The translations under genes and the position numbers were made by a program. Shown one piece after another: positions 27,543 through 37,446 of a stretch of 64,000 nt of DNA. Below the pieces are notes generated by a model. It was not told where the DNA came from. It saw only the letters and a list, made by a program, of their open reading frames with translations, and searched no databases. The DNA is from Sphingomonadales bacterium (lineage in GTDB: Bacteria > Pseudomonadota > Alphaproteobacteria > Sphingomonadales > Sphingomonadaceae), in assembly GCA_016720115.1 (NCBI GenBank), contig JADJXT010000001.1:1116001-1180000 (forward strand). Direction: 5' to 3'. Numbering within the stretch: position 1 is the first letter of the stretch; every line of letters begins with the position of its first letter.

Positions 27543-30528
27543 TCAGCATTTGTCCATCAGATCATCGATTTTTGCAGCCTTGATGTAGCGTGCCGGATTG
27601 GGATCTACCGCCAGCGCCTTGAAGTGTGCTTCACCGCAGGCAATCTTTGCGGCCTCTTGATCGCGCAGATCGTCTACGAACATACTGCCCTTGGTCTCGA
27701 CAACGAAATACAGCCGCTCTTCTCCACTCACCTCCACCATGACTGCCCAATCTGGATTGTAACTGCCCAATGGTGTCGGCACTCTGAACCAGCCAGGCAG
27801 CTTGGCGTAAATTTTGACCGCCTCGTTCTTTTCGAGCTGTTCGGCGAAGGTGCGCTCAACGCCGCCGGAATCGTAGATGACATGCTCGAACACCGACTTC
27901 TGCGCGTCCTTCAGCATGTTGCGCAGATAGCCGGTCAGCTCTTCCTGCTGGAAAAGCTCCTGCGCGTAGTAGGCTTCATCACCGACGCGCTGGTATTTGA
28001 TGCCGTCGACAACGGCCAGTCGCTTTGTCCGGTTGATGACCTCGCCCGCGATCTCGATGAAAGCCTGCGGGTTACGCTTGAAGTCATTCAGGCGTCCGCA
28101 CTCGGTCAGGATGCGAACCAGGCTTTTGCGGGTGAGTTGCGTTCGGTCCTGAAGGTCGGTCAGCACATCAGGCAGAACGATGTCGCCTTCCTCGATGGTG
28201 ACAATCGTGCCGGCTATCCTGGTCGCGCTTCTTTGGCCAGAACGCCGCCCTCACCGATCGAAAGGTCGGCCTTTCTGATCCGCACGCGTGCTTTCGACAC
28301 GGCTGGTCCGTTGGCGATGGCCTTCGCGCAATCGGTGAGCAGCTTTTCGTTGTCGAAATGAACGCGGTAGGTCGTCTTGTGCTTGATCCGGTCCCAGAGC
28401 GCGTGAAACTCGGGCTTTCCAGAATGGCCTGTCGCGTTTTTACGACGACACGCTCGTCCGCATTCTTGATGTCGAGCTTGCCCGCCACCTTTTTGAGAAG
28501 GTCGCGCACCTCCGGCAAATGCGGCGTCAGCGCCGGCGGCAGGGCGAATGACCCATCCTTGAGCGCCGTGCGCAAGGTGTCCTGCACCTTGCCCTTGGCA
28601 TCGACAAAGCCCTGCGCTTCAGGTGCTCGAAGATGGCAGCGGACTCTCGAAGCCCAGCATTCCGGTGAGCCGTCGGCCTTGACGATCGGGATCGCCGCGA
28701 ACTGGTGCTTCTCGACAATGCCGAACTGGATCCCGGTGTCCTTCTCGATCTCCTTCTGCAGGTTTTCGGCGAACTCCTCGTAGCTTTCCGTGGCGATCAC
28801 CGTCAGCGTGTTGATGTCGAAGCCGCGCAGGCGTTCGCCCTTCTGGTTGACGCACAGCCGCAAGCCGCGACCGATGGTCTGCCGCCGCTCGCGCTCGGTG
28901 CCAATCTCGCGCAGCGCGCAGATCTGGAACACATTGGGGTTATCCCAGCCCTCTTTCAGCGCCGAATGGGAGAAGATGAACTTCAGCTTCGTTTCGAAAC
29001 CGAGCAGCTTTTCCTTGTCCTTCATGATCAAGCTATAGGCCCGCTCGGCATTGTCGCGCGCCGACTGGTTGTTGTCCGCCGTGTCGGTCCAGCGCCGCGC
29101 CTTATCGATTGAGAAGTATCCATCGTGGACCTCCTCAGCCTCGGACGTCAGATCGACTTCCTTGAACAGGCTGACGAACTCGGGGAGCTTTGCCGCGCGG
29201 CGGTATTCTTCCTCGAACATCCGCGCGTACTTGCCCTTCACGGGGTGTCCGTCGGCATCATACGACCGGTAGTGCTCCACCGCGTCGATGAAGAAGAGGC
29301 TGAGCACCTTGACGCCCAGGGGCGCGAGCCGCGTTTCCTTCACCAGATGCTCGTGAATGGTGCGGCGGATCATCAGGCGCTTCAACGCGTCTGCGTCCAC
29401 ATCGCCCACGGCCTGACCGGGTTGGAGAAATGTCTCGCTGCCCGGCAGTTTGACTTCGAGAAGCTGGTTGTCGCGCCCGGCGCGGATTTCGCCGATCCGG
29501 CAATCGGCATAGAGAGCGCGCCCGGTCAGTCCTCTCCAGGTCGTCGCCGTCCTGACGACGACTTCCTTGCGGCGAACCTGCTTGCCCTCCAGCACATCGA
29601 CCTCTACGCGCGCCGTGATCGGCCCCTTGCCGTTGCTGGCGGAGATGAACCGCACATAGGCCTTGTTGTGGCCGCCCTCGACTTCGAGCGACGCCACCTC
29701 GATCTGCTTGACCAGCTTCCGCTCATAGGCGTCCACCGCGTCCAGCCGGAACACCATGTGGTGCTTGTCCACATGGGTGGCCGAATAACGCAGCGTGCAA
29801 AGCGGATTCATCTCGCCGAGCGCGCTTTTGCCAGCGCCGGAAAGGCCGCCATCGACGCTTTGCGGCTCGTCGACGATCAGGATCGGGCGTGTGGCACGGA
29901 TCAAATCGATGGGCCGTTCGCCGCCGGTCTTCTCGCTGTCCTTGTAGAGGTTGTTGACGTCCTTCTTGTTGATGGCGCCGACGGTCACCACCATGATCTG
30001 GATGTTCGGGCTGGTGGCGAAATTGCGCACCTGACCGAGCTTGGCGGAATCGTAGAGGAAGTAGTCGAAGGGCTGCCCTGAATAGAGGCCCTTGAAATGC
30101 TCCTCGGTGATTTGCAGCGTCTTGTAGACGCCTTCCTTGATCGCGACCGAGGGCACCACGATCACGAACTTCGAGAAGCCGTAGCGCTGGTTCAGCTCGA
30201 AGATGGTGCGCAGGTAGACGTAGGTCTTGCCGGTGCCGGTCTCCATTTCGACGGTGAAATCGCCCGAGGTCAGGCCCGTTGACGGCGCGAGGCCGCCGCG
30301 AAGCTGAATATCCTTGAGGTTGGCGACAATCTCGTCATCGAGCAGGGTCAGCCGGTTGCCGATGCCCAGCTCGCTTTCGACAAGGCCGAGTTCCCCCTGA
30401 ATGCCGCCGGCGCCCTGGCGCGTGACGGTGAATTCGGTGCGATTGATCTCCTGGCCGCGAAACAGGTCCGCAACGGCCTCGATGGCGAGCTTCTGGTAAT
30501 CGAGATCGGGTTCGAAATGGAGCTTCAT
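27543..30528 (-). CDS. res: Type III restriction enzyme Res subunit (helicase-nuclease), two frameshifts
   Basis: The N-terminal 700 residues hold an SF2 helicase: motif I FTVEMETGTGKTYVYLRTIF at about residue 93, motif II PILIVDEPQSV, motif III LCTLRYSATH, SHSALKEGWDNPNVFQICAL and motif VI RRQTIGRGLRL. The C-terminal nuclease is PD-(D/E)xK-like: GSYNPDWAVMVEVSGEERLY and FVVETKGSMFVDDLRDQEA. Frame changes near 28420 and 28217 split this part off as a seeming separate gene (27543-28166). A full length of about 995 aa is normal for Res. It cuts DNA after ATP-driven contact between two oppositely oriented unmethylated sites, in complex with Mod. Confidence 0.88.
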
Positions 30529-30535
30529 CGAACCC

Positions 30536-32439
30536 TTACAGGCTCCGCACGTCGGTGATGCCGTTCTGGTTCAGGATCGCCGCCATGTTGGTTTTGGCGA
30601 TATCGTCGGCGAAGCCAGAATCCTTGAACACGACGCGCGTATCGACGGCGGGCGCCAGCGCGGCGCGCCAGGCGATAATGCCGGACGCCAGCGGCTCGAT
30701 GACCTCCTTGGTGAGGCCATCGGCAAGGCAGGCGATCAACGCGCCGCCGCCGATGGAATGCACGGACTTGCTCGCTATGGCCTTCGTCTCGATCGGCACG
30801 CAGAGATCGAGGCCGAGCTTGAGCAGAAGCTCATAGAGCACGTCCTGCTCCTTGCGGCCCTGCACAAGGTGTTCGGCATTCTTCAGCAGGCTATTTTCGA
30901 GGTCGGCGGGGTCGGCATCCCACGCGCGAATGTTCGAGGATGCGAGTTTGAAGACGCGGAAGCCAGTGTCACCGGCGAACATAGGGTTTTCGTCTTTCAC
31001 CTTCTGGGCAGCACGGCGGAGTCGTTCTTTGGTCAACTCTGCAATCGTTCTAGGCTTCTCGATTGAATCGCAAAATTCTGCACCCACTTTCTGTTCGCTA
31101 TTGGTGGGGTCGAGTGGCTCTGGCAGTTGAACGAGGATGAATTTCCGTTGTCCCCCATCGGATGGCATTTTGAGCCATAATTGCATGGGCCGTTGTTCCG
31201 GACCCTGCAAAGAAATCAACTGATGGTGTCGCTCCTCGTCGGCGCTCGAGCTGAACAACGTCCTGTAGCAAGGCTACAGGCTTCGGAAACGACATGGCAG
31301 CGGAACCAAGCCAGCTCCTTGACCTCTTGAGTTCCATCTTGTGTTTAATTTCTTGTCATCCCAAATTGTCTTGAATTTTCGTGATCTTTCACCATCCCTC
31401 TCCAGAAGAAGTCCTTTACAAACAGGTCAAATTCACCCCCGGCGTTCTGATTTGCGCGGTAGCACTTCCTGATCAAACCCCGCCTTTGGATCAAGTGACA
31501 CCTCAAGCGTTTTCGAGTTCACGTAAATTGGAAAATACATCTCGGGCCGGTCCGTACGCAGCGAGGCTGCACCACGCTGACGCAAACCGAGAAGGCGGTA
31601 GTTCCTTCCATCAGGCTCAGAAAACTTAAAATCGGCTCGCTGGGCGTCCGTCAGCGCCTCCCCGCCGATGACGCAGCTGTCGCCGCTTCTCGCGTAAACA
31701 AGAAGGTATTCGTGGACGGTGGCAAAGAACGTATCCGACTGTCGCCCGCGCGGGTTGCTTTGTATGCAAATTTGCGATGCGAAGTTCTCTTCACCAAATA
31801 TCTCGGCCATCACGACCCTAAGCCGCTCAATTTCGTTGTCATCGACACTGATAGCGATGACTCCATCATCAGTTAGCAAGCTCCTTGCAAGTTTCAGCCG
31901 AGGGTAAATCATACTTAGCCAATCAGTGTGAAAACGGCCCGAAGATTCCGCGTTTGAACTTATCTTCTTCCCACCTTCAATTTGTCCCGTTAGCTCCATA
32001 TAGTTCTTGAGGCTGTCGCGAAAATCGTCAGGATAGACGAAATCCTTGCCCGTGTTGTACGGCGGATCGATGTAGATCAGCTTGACCTTGCCGGAATAGC
32101 TCTTTTGCAAGAGCTTCAGCACTTCGAGATTGTCGCCCTCAATCATCAGGTTTTGCGTCGTGTCCCAATCAACGCTTTCCTCCGGACAAGGCAACAGCGT
32201 GCCGGTCGATGGCGTCAGCGCGATCTGCCGCGCGCGGCGCTTGCCGTGCCAGTTCAGGCCGTATTTCTCGTCGCGCTCATCCACCGCGCCGCCGAGCAGG
32301 CCCTTCAGCACCTCGAAGTCGATCTTCCCTCCGTGAAAGCGTCCGGAAACAACGCCTTCAGCGCCTCGATATTGCCCGTGACAATATCGGCGCTTTTGGC
32401 TTCGGGGTCGTTGGGGCCGATGGGAGGAATGGTGGTCAT
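30536..32439 (-). CDS. mod: Type III DNA methyltransferase Mod subunit, several frameshifts
   Basis: The start MTTIPPIGPNDPEAKSADIV is followed, after a frame change near 32336, by KIDFEVLKGLLGG and EKYGLNWHGKRRARQIALTP. The catalytic motif is LIYIDPPYNTGKDFVYPDDF (DPPY); the AdoMet-binding motif PSVDFFAGSGTTAHAIM lies downstream at about 31215, so the order is that of beta-class N6-adenine methyltransferases, as in type III Mod. The C-terminus (QRKFILVQLPEPLDPTNSEQ, IAELTKERLRRAAQKV) also fits. At least four indels lie at about 32336, 31430, 31310-31370 and 31180. The length of about 635 aa is normal. Mod recognises the site for both modification and Res cleavage. Confidence 0.87.
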
Positions 32440-32454
32440 GCAATTATTCCGTTC

Positions 32455-33225
32455 TCAGAGGTCTTGTTTTTGAGCCGCCAGCGCCTGTTCCAGGCGCTGG
32501 ATCTCGATGTTCAGATCGACACGGCGGTTGAGCTGCTTTTCGCGCGCTGCCTTCGCCCGCAGCCCCGCGATGTCGCGCGCGATGCCTCTATACGCTTCAA
32601 GCGCGGCGCGACGCCGCTCTACGGTTTGCCCGTCATCGCTTGGCCTGTAGGCACCCGACAGCCTCGCCGCCGCCAGCGCCTCGATCCGCGCCAACCAGCC
32701 ATTGTAGACGGCCGACAGATCACGCGAAGGCTGGCTCTTCAGCGCCAGGCTGGCGACAAAGGCGCGGTCCAAATCCTTTGGCGCCAGGGGATCAAGCTCG
32801 CCCACGCCAACGACGCGCTCCACGACAATCTTGCAACCCTCGTTCTGCGCCGCGCGCTTGGGCGCTACGGAAACCGCGAGACCGCTGGAGCCAACGGTGA
32901 TCAGCAACACCGGATAGGGAATGGCGCGGTGGATCAGCTCGGTCAGCCGCGTGGCGCGCGCGTCGGCGCGAAAGATCGCCGCGATGACGGCGATTTCCGA
33001 ATAATCATGCGCCTCGTCCGTGAAGGCGGGAATTGCAACGGTGTTCGGCTTGAGCGCCGCGAGCCACTGCAATTCTTCGACCCCGTCTTGGATCGCGCGT
33101 TTGTCGGCGGAGGTCGGCGCGCCTTGCTCAACCAGCATCTTCTTGGGCACGCGCGCATCCACCCGCGCGCCAGGAGGCAGATCAAGCGCAGTCATGATCG
33201 CGGCGACCGCCGCCATCCCCGTCAT
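32455..33225 (-). CDS. DUF4391 protein
   Basis: The 256-aa product starts at an ATG overlapping the helicase stop (ATGA) and ends 15 bases before mod, so it is firmly inside the operon. Its first 190 residues form a mixed alpha/beta domain: ALDLPPGARVDARVPKKMLV, AIQDGVEELQWLAALKPNTV, EIAVIAAIFRADARATRLTE, LIHRAIPYPVLLITVGSSGL. The last 60 residues form a coiled coil (GLRAKAAREKQLNRRVDLNI, EIQRLEQALAAQKQDL). DUF4391 genes are found beside helicase and type III methyltransferase genes, but the family has no established function. No nuclease or ATPase motif is visible. The frame is intact. Confidence 0.8.
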   Translation of the reverse strand: MTGMAAVAAIMTALDLPPGARVDARVPKKMLVEQGAPTSADKRAIQDGVEELQWLAALKPNTVAIPAFTDEAHDYSEIAVIAAIFRADARATRLTELIHRAIPYPVLLITVGSSGLAVSVAPKRAAQNEGCKIVVERVVGVGELDPLAPKDLDRAFVASLALKSQPSRDLSAVYNGWLARIEALAAARLSGAYRPSDDGQTVERRRAALEAYRGIARDIAGLRAKAAREKQLNRRVDLNIEIQRLEQALAAQKQDL

Positions 33226-36200
33226 ACAGCGGCATCCGTCGATGGAGGCAATGCGACGAGAAAAGCCACGACCTCAAAATCATTGATCCCGGCAAATTCG
33301 CCCTTCATCGCGTGGGTGCCGCCCATCTGGAACAGGCTGGCGACGGCACGCTCCTCCCGCTTGCCAACGAGACTGCCGACGGCCCGCGATAGCAGTTTCT
33401 GGTAGGGCTCCATGTCGCGGCCAAAGCGGGTCGCCTTGTCGAACCGCTTGGCTGCCGCCAAGTCCGGCTCATCCTGCCGGAGGCTGAGTTTCTTCAGCCG
33501 GTCCAGCACTTGCTTGGCCTGCGTGTAGGGAAGCAGGACTTCGCCATCGTCACCGACATGCACCACATAATGCGGCGCCAACGGATAACCTGGCTCGGCG
33601 ACCGTTGACGCAGCCTCGCCAATGGCGCGAAGGCAGAAGATGACACCGGGCGGCAGCGGGTTCTCTCCCTCGCCGGGGGCCTCGGTCACAGCGTAAGTGC
33701 CGAGCGGCAGGGTATCGAGGCGGCTTCGGTTGGCGCGCAAATAGCCAGCAAGGTCGATGCGGAAATCGTTGAGTGTGAGATCAGCGATGGAGACGCCGCT
33801 CGACAGATCCTCAAGGTCAATGACCGCATCCTGCAACTTCTGAAGCTGGGCGCGGCGGTATTCCAGATCGGCTATCTCGTTACCGGCCTGGAACTCGATG
33901 ACATTTTCCTCGCCGGTCGCCGACACATCGAGCAGCATCATGCGTCCGCTGACGCGGGATTCGAGATCGAGATATTCGTCCAGCTCCATGTTGGGCCAGA
34001 AATTGACGAGCTGGATTTTCGTGTTTTGCGAGCCGATCCGGTCCACGCGCCCAAAGCGCTGGATAATCCGGACCGGGTTCCAGTGGATGTCGTAATTGAT
34101 GAGGAAGTCGCAGTCCTGAAGGTTCTGCCCCTCGGAAATGCAGTCCGTCGCGATCAGCAGATCGATCTCGCCTTCAGCCGCGAGTTCGGTGGGGCGTTCC
34201 TTGGAGCGTGGCGAGAAGGCGCTCAGGATCGCGCTCATGTCGCCACGCACGCCGGGCATCGTGGTGCGGTTTGAGCCGGTACCGCTGACAACGGCAATAT
34301 GAATACCGAGGGTCTTTTGCGCCCACGCCGCAATGTCGCGATAGAGATAATCCGCCGTGTCGGCGAAAGCCGTGAACAGCAGGATCTTTCGATTGTCCGG
34401 GTTGATCGGCGCGCGGACCTTGTCGGCGATGATCCGTTTGAGAGCCGCCAGCTTCGCGTCTCGATCAGGCGTCACAAGACGGGCGGCGGCCAGCAACGCG
34501 CCGAGGCGGTCACGGTCTTCGGCAAGATCCTGTCGTCAACGAACGCGATCAACGTCTTGCAGCAGCACCTTGACCTTGCGGCCAACGAGCAGCGCTTCGA
34601 AGGCGGGATCATCGACATCGATATCGTCGATGGGCGTTTCCTCGACGGAATCGCCATGGGCGTCAATCTTGGCGAGCAAGGCCTCGACGTCCCGGAGCTG
34701 GCGCTCAATGGTCAGCGCGAACGACGCGACCGAGCTTTCCATCCGCTTCAGGATGTTCACGCGCAGCAGGTGAATGAGGCTTTCCTCGCGGTCTACCTGG
34801 CGGAAGAAACTCTCGCCGCCGCGAATTTTGGTACTGTATTTCTCGTCGTAAGCCGCCTGCTTGTGCGGGAGTACATAGCGAAGCGGCGCATAGGCGCCGA
34901 GGGTCAGGCGGCGGATTTCGTTGTTGATCTCGCGGATCGGTCGGAATGCGCCGGCAAGGTCCACGTCGGCCTTGATGTTCACAGGCGGCAGGCGCTCGGG
35001 GAACTGGCCCGTTTCTGCGGTGCCGTAATATCGCTGCACATGCTTTCGCGACCGGGCGATGGTCAGCATGTCGAGCAATTTGAAATAATCGAAGCCAAGC
35101 ATATCCATAAGGCGGGCCGGCCGGCGTTCGGCCTCGCCAAGATCGAGCCAGCGGTTGAACTGCCCCTGCGCCTTGCGGATCGTCCCCTCGATGCTGGGAA
35201 TGCCATGGCCTGCAAGCGCCACGTCGTTGCCTTCTGTCACGAACGCGATCTGATTTTTGAGGTCCGCCAGCCGATTGTTGACGGGCGTGGCCGACAGCAT
35301 CAGCACTTTGGTCTTCACGCCGGACTGGATGATCCGCTTCATCAGGTGGTCGTAGCGGGTGTCCCGATCCTTGTGGGTCGGCTTGTTCCGGAAATTATGC
35401 GACTCGTCGATCACAACGAGATCGTAATTTCCCCAGTTGACGTGGGTGAGGTCGATGTCGCCGGACAGGCCGCCATCGCGTGACAGGTCGGTGTGGTTCA
35501 GGACATCATAATGGAGCCGGTCGGGCGCGAGCACGTTGCGCCGATCATTCGACTTGTAGAGCGTCCAGTTGTCGCGCAGCCGCTTGGGGCAGAGCACCAG
35601 AACCCGGTCGTTCCGCAGCTCATAGTATTTGATGACGGCAAGCGCCTCGAAGGTTTTGCCGAGGCCAACGCTGTCGGCGATGATGCAGCCGCCAATGCGC
35701 TCCAGCTTGTCGATCGCGCCAGTGACGCCATCGCGCTGAAACCGGAACAGCTTTTTCCAGACGACGGTATCGCGAATGCCGGTCGCAGATTTGATGATCC
35801 GCTCTTCGTCCAGCTCATCGCCCAGTTCTTTGAACATCTGGTAGAGGATCTGGAAATAGACAAGCGATGGCGGTCGTTGCGACGCCATGTCCTCCAACGA
35901 CGTGATGAGCGAAACTTTGGCATCGGGATCGGCGCGCAGGTCGTCCCAGTTCGACTGGAACCATTCGGCATAGCTGGCCGCTTCGGCCTCAGCATTTGTT
36001 GCCTGCACGAGGCCAAGTTGCCCGCTTGGCGTCAAGCCGAGTCCCTCTGTCGTGAACGAACATGAACCCATCATCGCCTTGCCTGGAGACGAATGGTCGC
36101 GCACGAAGATGAACGACTGAGGTGGGGCTTTCCGGGTATTGCGGATGTCGGCCTTCTTGCCGATCCACTCTGATGCGACCTTCGCCAGCCATCGCGCCTG

Positions 36201-36433
36201 AAGGCGTCCTCGGAAGGCGATATCAGCATCGTTCCCGAACAGTGACGTGGCGATCAACTCCGCTCGCCGAGCACGAGCCTGGACCGATCGATCCGCTCAA
36301 GCGCATCACGAATTTCGGCGAATGCAAAAAGGGAGAAGGTTGGCGATACAATGTCGACGCCAGCATTCGGCGCAATCCACTCGCGCAGGAGATCCAGCGC
36401 GCGATCCGCGCCGCTATTCCGTAGTAGCCTCAT
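33222..36433 (-). CDS. PLD-like/SNF2-family helicase, two frameshifts
   Basis: The start MRLLRNSGADRALDLLREWI lies in one frame; a missing C near 36255 moves it to ELIATSLFGNDADIAFRGRL. The first 170 residues resemble a phospholipase D-like domain without a complete HKD motif. The SNF2 ATPase follows: motif I GGCIIADSVGLGKTFEALAV, motif II YDLVVIDESHNFRNK, motif III VLMLSATPVNNRLADLKNQI, a second break near 34515, then ILLFTAFADTADYLYRDIAA, IDLLIATDCISEGQNLQDCD and NPVRIIQRFGRVDRIGSQNT. The product is about 1,070 aa. It probably translocates on duplex DNA in concert with the Mod/Res genes of the same operon. Confidence 0.85.
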
Positions 36434-36633
36434 TTGCCACTCTCCGGCGGCTTGCCGGGCGGCATCGGCGTTGGGGGCAAGCCGGAGGACGTCTCGATGA
36501 ATTGCCGCACAGCTTGCCGAATGACCCACGAGATCGAGGCATCGCGCGCGCGCGCAATCCTGTCGAGCGCCTGATAATCCTGCTCTTCTAGGCTTACCGT
36601 CAGCCGGGCAGCTTTGCGAGGACGCTCGTTCAT
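36430..36633 (-). CDS. Ribbon-helix-helix (CopG-like) protein heading the cargo operon
   Basis: The 67-aa product is basically one RHH domain: RKAARLTVSLEEQDYQALDR is the strand and first helix, IARARDASISWVIRQAVRQF the second, followed by a Pro/Gly-rich tail (LPPTPMPPGKPPESGK). Its TGA overlaps the helicase ATG, so the five genes are translationally linked. GGGGGTAGG precedes the ATG. As a small DNA-binding protein at the head of a potentially toxic operon, it is a good candidate for an autorepressor; this is inference. Confidence 0.75.
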   Translation of the reverse strand: MNERPRKAARLTVSLEEQDYQALDRIARARDASISWVIRQAVRQFIETSSGLPPTPMPPGKPPESGK

Positions 36634-36659
36634 ACCTACCCCCAATGATCTAGGAACAA

Positions 36660-36687
36660 GTATTACAGCATTTGCACCGAACTTCAA
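36660..36687 (-). promoter_or_regulatory. Candidate promoter of the cargo operon
   Basis: On the minus strand TTGAAG (36687-36682) and TAATAC (36665-36660) are spaced by 16 bases and lie 27 bases upstream of the RHH start codon. It is the best -35/-10 pair in the interval 36634-36870, which otherwise holds no gene. Confidence 0.5.
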
Positions 36688-36856
36688 CAAAGTGATGCAG
36701 TTTTCACCAACGCCTGGAAAGGCCGTCTCCCTTCTTGGCTGTGCGGCGAGCGGAACACGCTGCCATTAAGGGCGGAACCGCAACGAGCACTCGACGACTG
36801 CTCTACGCAAAAAGGGGAGGGTAATTTGGCGGCGTGAGAAATCTCAAACGCGCAAT

Positions 36857-36874
36857 GCCAACCTTGAGGTTGGC
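36857..36874 (-). terminator. Hairpin overlapping the tRNA 3' end
   Basis: GCCAACC and GGTTGGC (7 bp, 4-nt loop) begin within the encoded CCA end of the tRNA-Arg. On the minus strand this lies immediately after the tRNA and could serve as its terminator. It also marks the ICE/tRNA boundary. Confidence 0.4.
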
Positions 36875-36947
36875 GCACCCATCAGGATTCGAACCTGAGG
36901 CCTCTACCTTCGGAGGGTAGCGCTCTATCCAGCTGAGCTATGGGTGC
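36871..36947 (-). tRNA. tRNA-Arg (anticodon CCG), ICE attachment site
   Basis: The minus strand gives a full cloverleaf: acceptor GCACCCA/TGGGTGC, D arm GCTCAGCTGGATAGAGC, anticodon stem CTACC/GGTAG around loop CTCCGAA (anticodon CCG, plus-strand 36911-36913), T arm with GGTTCGAATCC, discriminator G and encoded CCA. The 3' end faces the element, the usual orientation for tRNA-targeting integrases. The matching direct repeat at the left end is outside the window. Confidence 0.95.
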
Positions 36948-37194
36948 ATTTATCTTCAGATAGTGTCCGAGGATGCTCGGGGTCAATCTCGAATCGGTCA
37001 ACTCCGTCAGCGCAAAAACCATGGGTTCCGACCCCACCGTTTGCCGCCCTTCGTACTCCAGACACTCCCTAAAACTTGCTTCCGTGGTGCTTCCGCGACC
37101 GCTGAAGCGATTTCAGTGCTTCCTTCGAGTTTTCCCAATTGCTTGGTTTAACTCACTTTTTCCAGCACCCGCAATCAAAACGCTTGACTTACGT

Positions 37195-37238
37195 CTGCCT
37201 TCGGAGGGCAACGCTCTATCCAGCTGAGCTATGGGTGC
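37195..37238 (-). pseudogene. 5' half of a second tRNA-Arg(CCG)
   Basis: On the minus strand the sequence reproduces the acceptor 5' strand, D arm, anticodon loop and anticodon 3' strand of a tRNA-Arg(CCG), then diverges, so variable and T arms are missing. Compared with the intact gene it has three differences, all in the anticodon stem (TTGCC/GGCAG instead of CTACC/GGTAG). The A-T pair is replaced by G-C on both strands, so the stem is kept. It is a relic of a once functional gene and not a misread copy. Confidence 0.8.
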
Positions 37239-37362
37239 ATGCAGGCTGACTGCGAGCCGCGCGGTTAGCAGGCGCGGTTCGATGCCGCTAGCCTTTTTTG
37301 CGAAATTCGGGCGATGCTCCACAACAAGCCATGCTGTCATTGCGGCAAATCAAAAGGTGGAA

Positions 37363-37384
37363 AATTTAATCGCATGATTAAATT
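37363..37384 (+). promoter_or_regulatory. Palindromic operator candidate upstream of acyl-CoA dehydrogenase
   Basis: AATTTAATC and GATTAAATT form a perfect 9-bp inverted repeat around GCAT. TTGACT follows at 37390 as a possible -35 element, 51 bases before the start codon. The AT-rich palindrome resembles sites of TetR- or MarR-type regulators that commonly control fatty-acid genes; the regulator is not in the window. Confidence 0.5.
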
Positions 37385-37446
37385 GCGCTTGACTCGCGGT
37401 GCTGTGCGGTCAACCTTTCGCCGCAAAAGCGAGTAGAGAGGCTGTC

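Larger units (their letters stand above)
36948..37446. other. Junction interval between tRNA-Arg and host genes
   Basis: The interval carries no supportable protein gene. It contains the tRNA-Arg fragment at 37195-37238 and a palindrome at 37363-37384. The 246 bases between the intact tRNA and the fragment are AT-richer than either side and not recognisable; they may be debris of an earlier integration. Confidence 0.5.

Noticed and set aside
27543..28166. Separate small nuclease gene
   Set aside because: It is the C-terminal PD-(D/E)xK domain of Res, cut off by frame changes near 28217 and 28420; the two pieces join to a normal full-length Res.
29125..30081. Plus-strand 318-aa ORF opposite res, and a 394-aa one opposite the helicase (34299-35483)
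   Set aside because: Both are antisense to well-supported helicase motifs and show no family resemblance.
30536..31258. Separate gene of unknown function between res and mod
   Set aside because: Its sequence (QRKFILVQLPEP...) is the standard C-terminal part of type III Mod; indels in 31100-31440 created the break.
27543..36633. DISARM or BREX system
   Set aside because: There is no DUF1998/DrmB, no PglZ, no BrxC-like ATPase; the methyltransferase and nuclease are of the type III Mod/Res kind.
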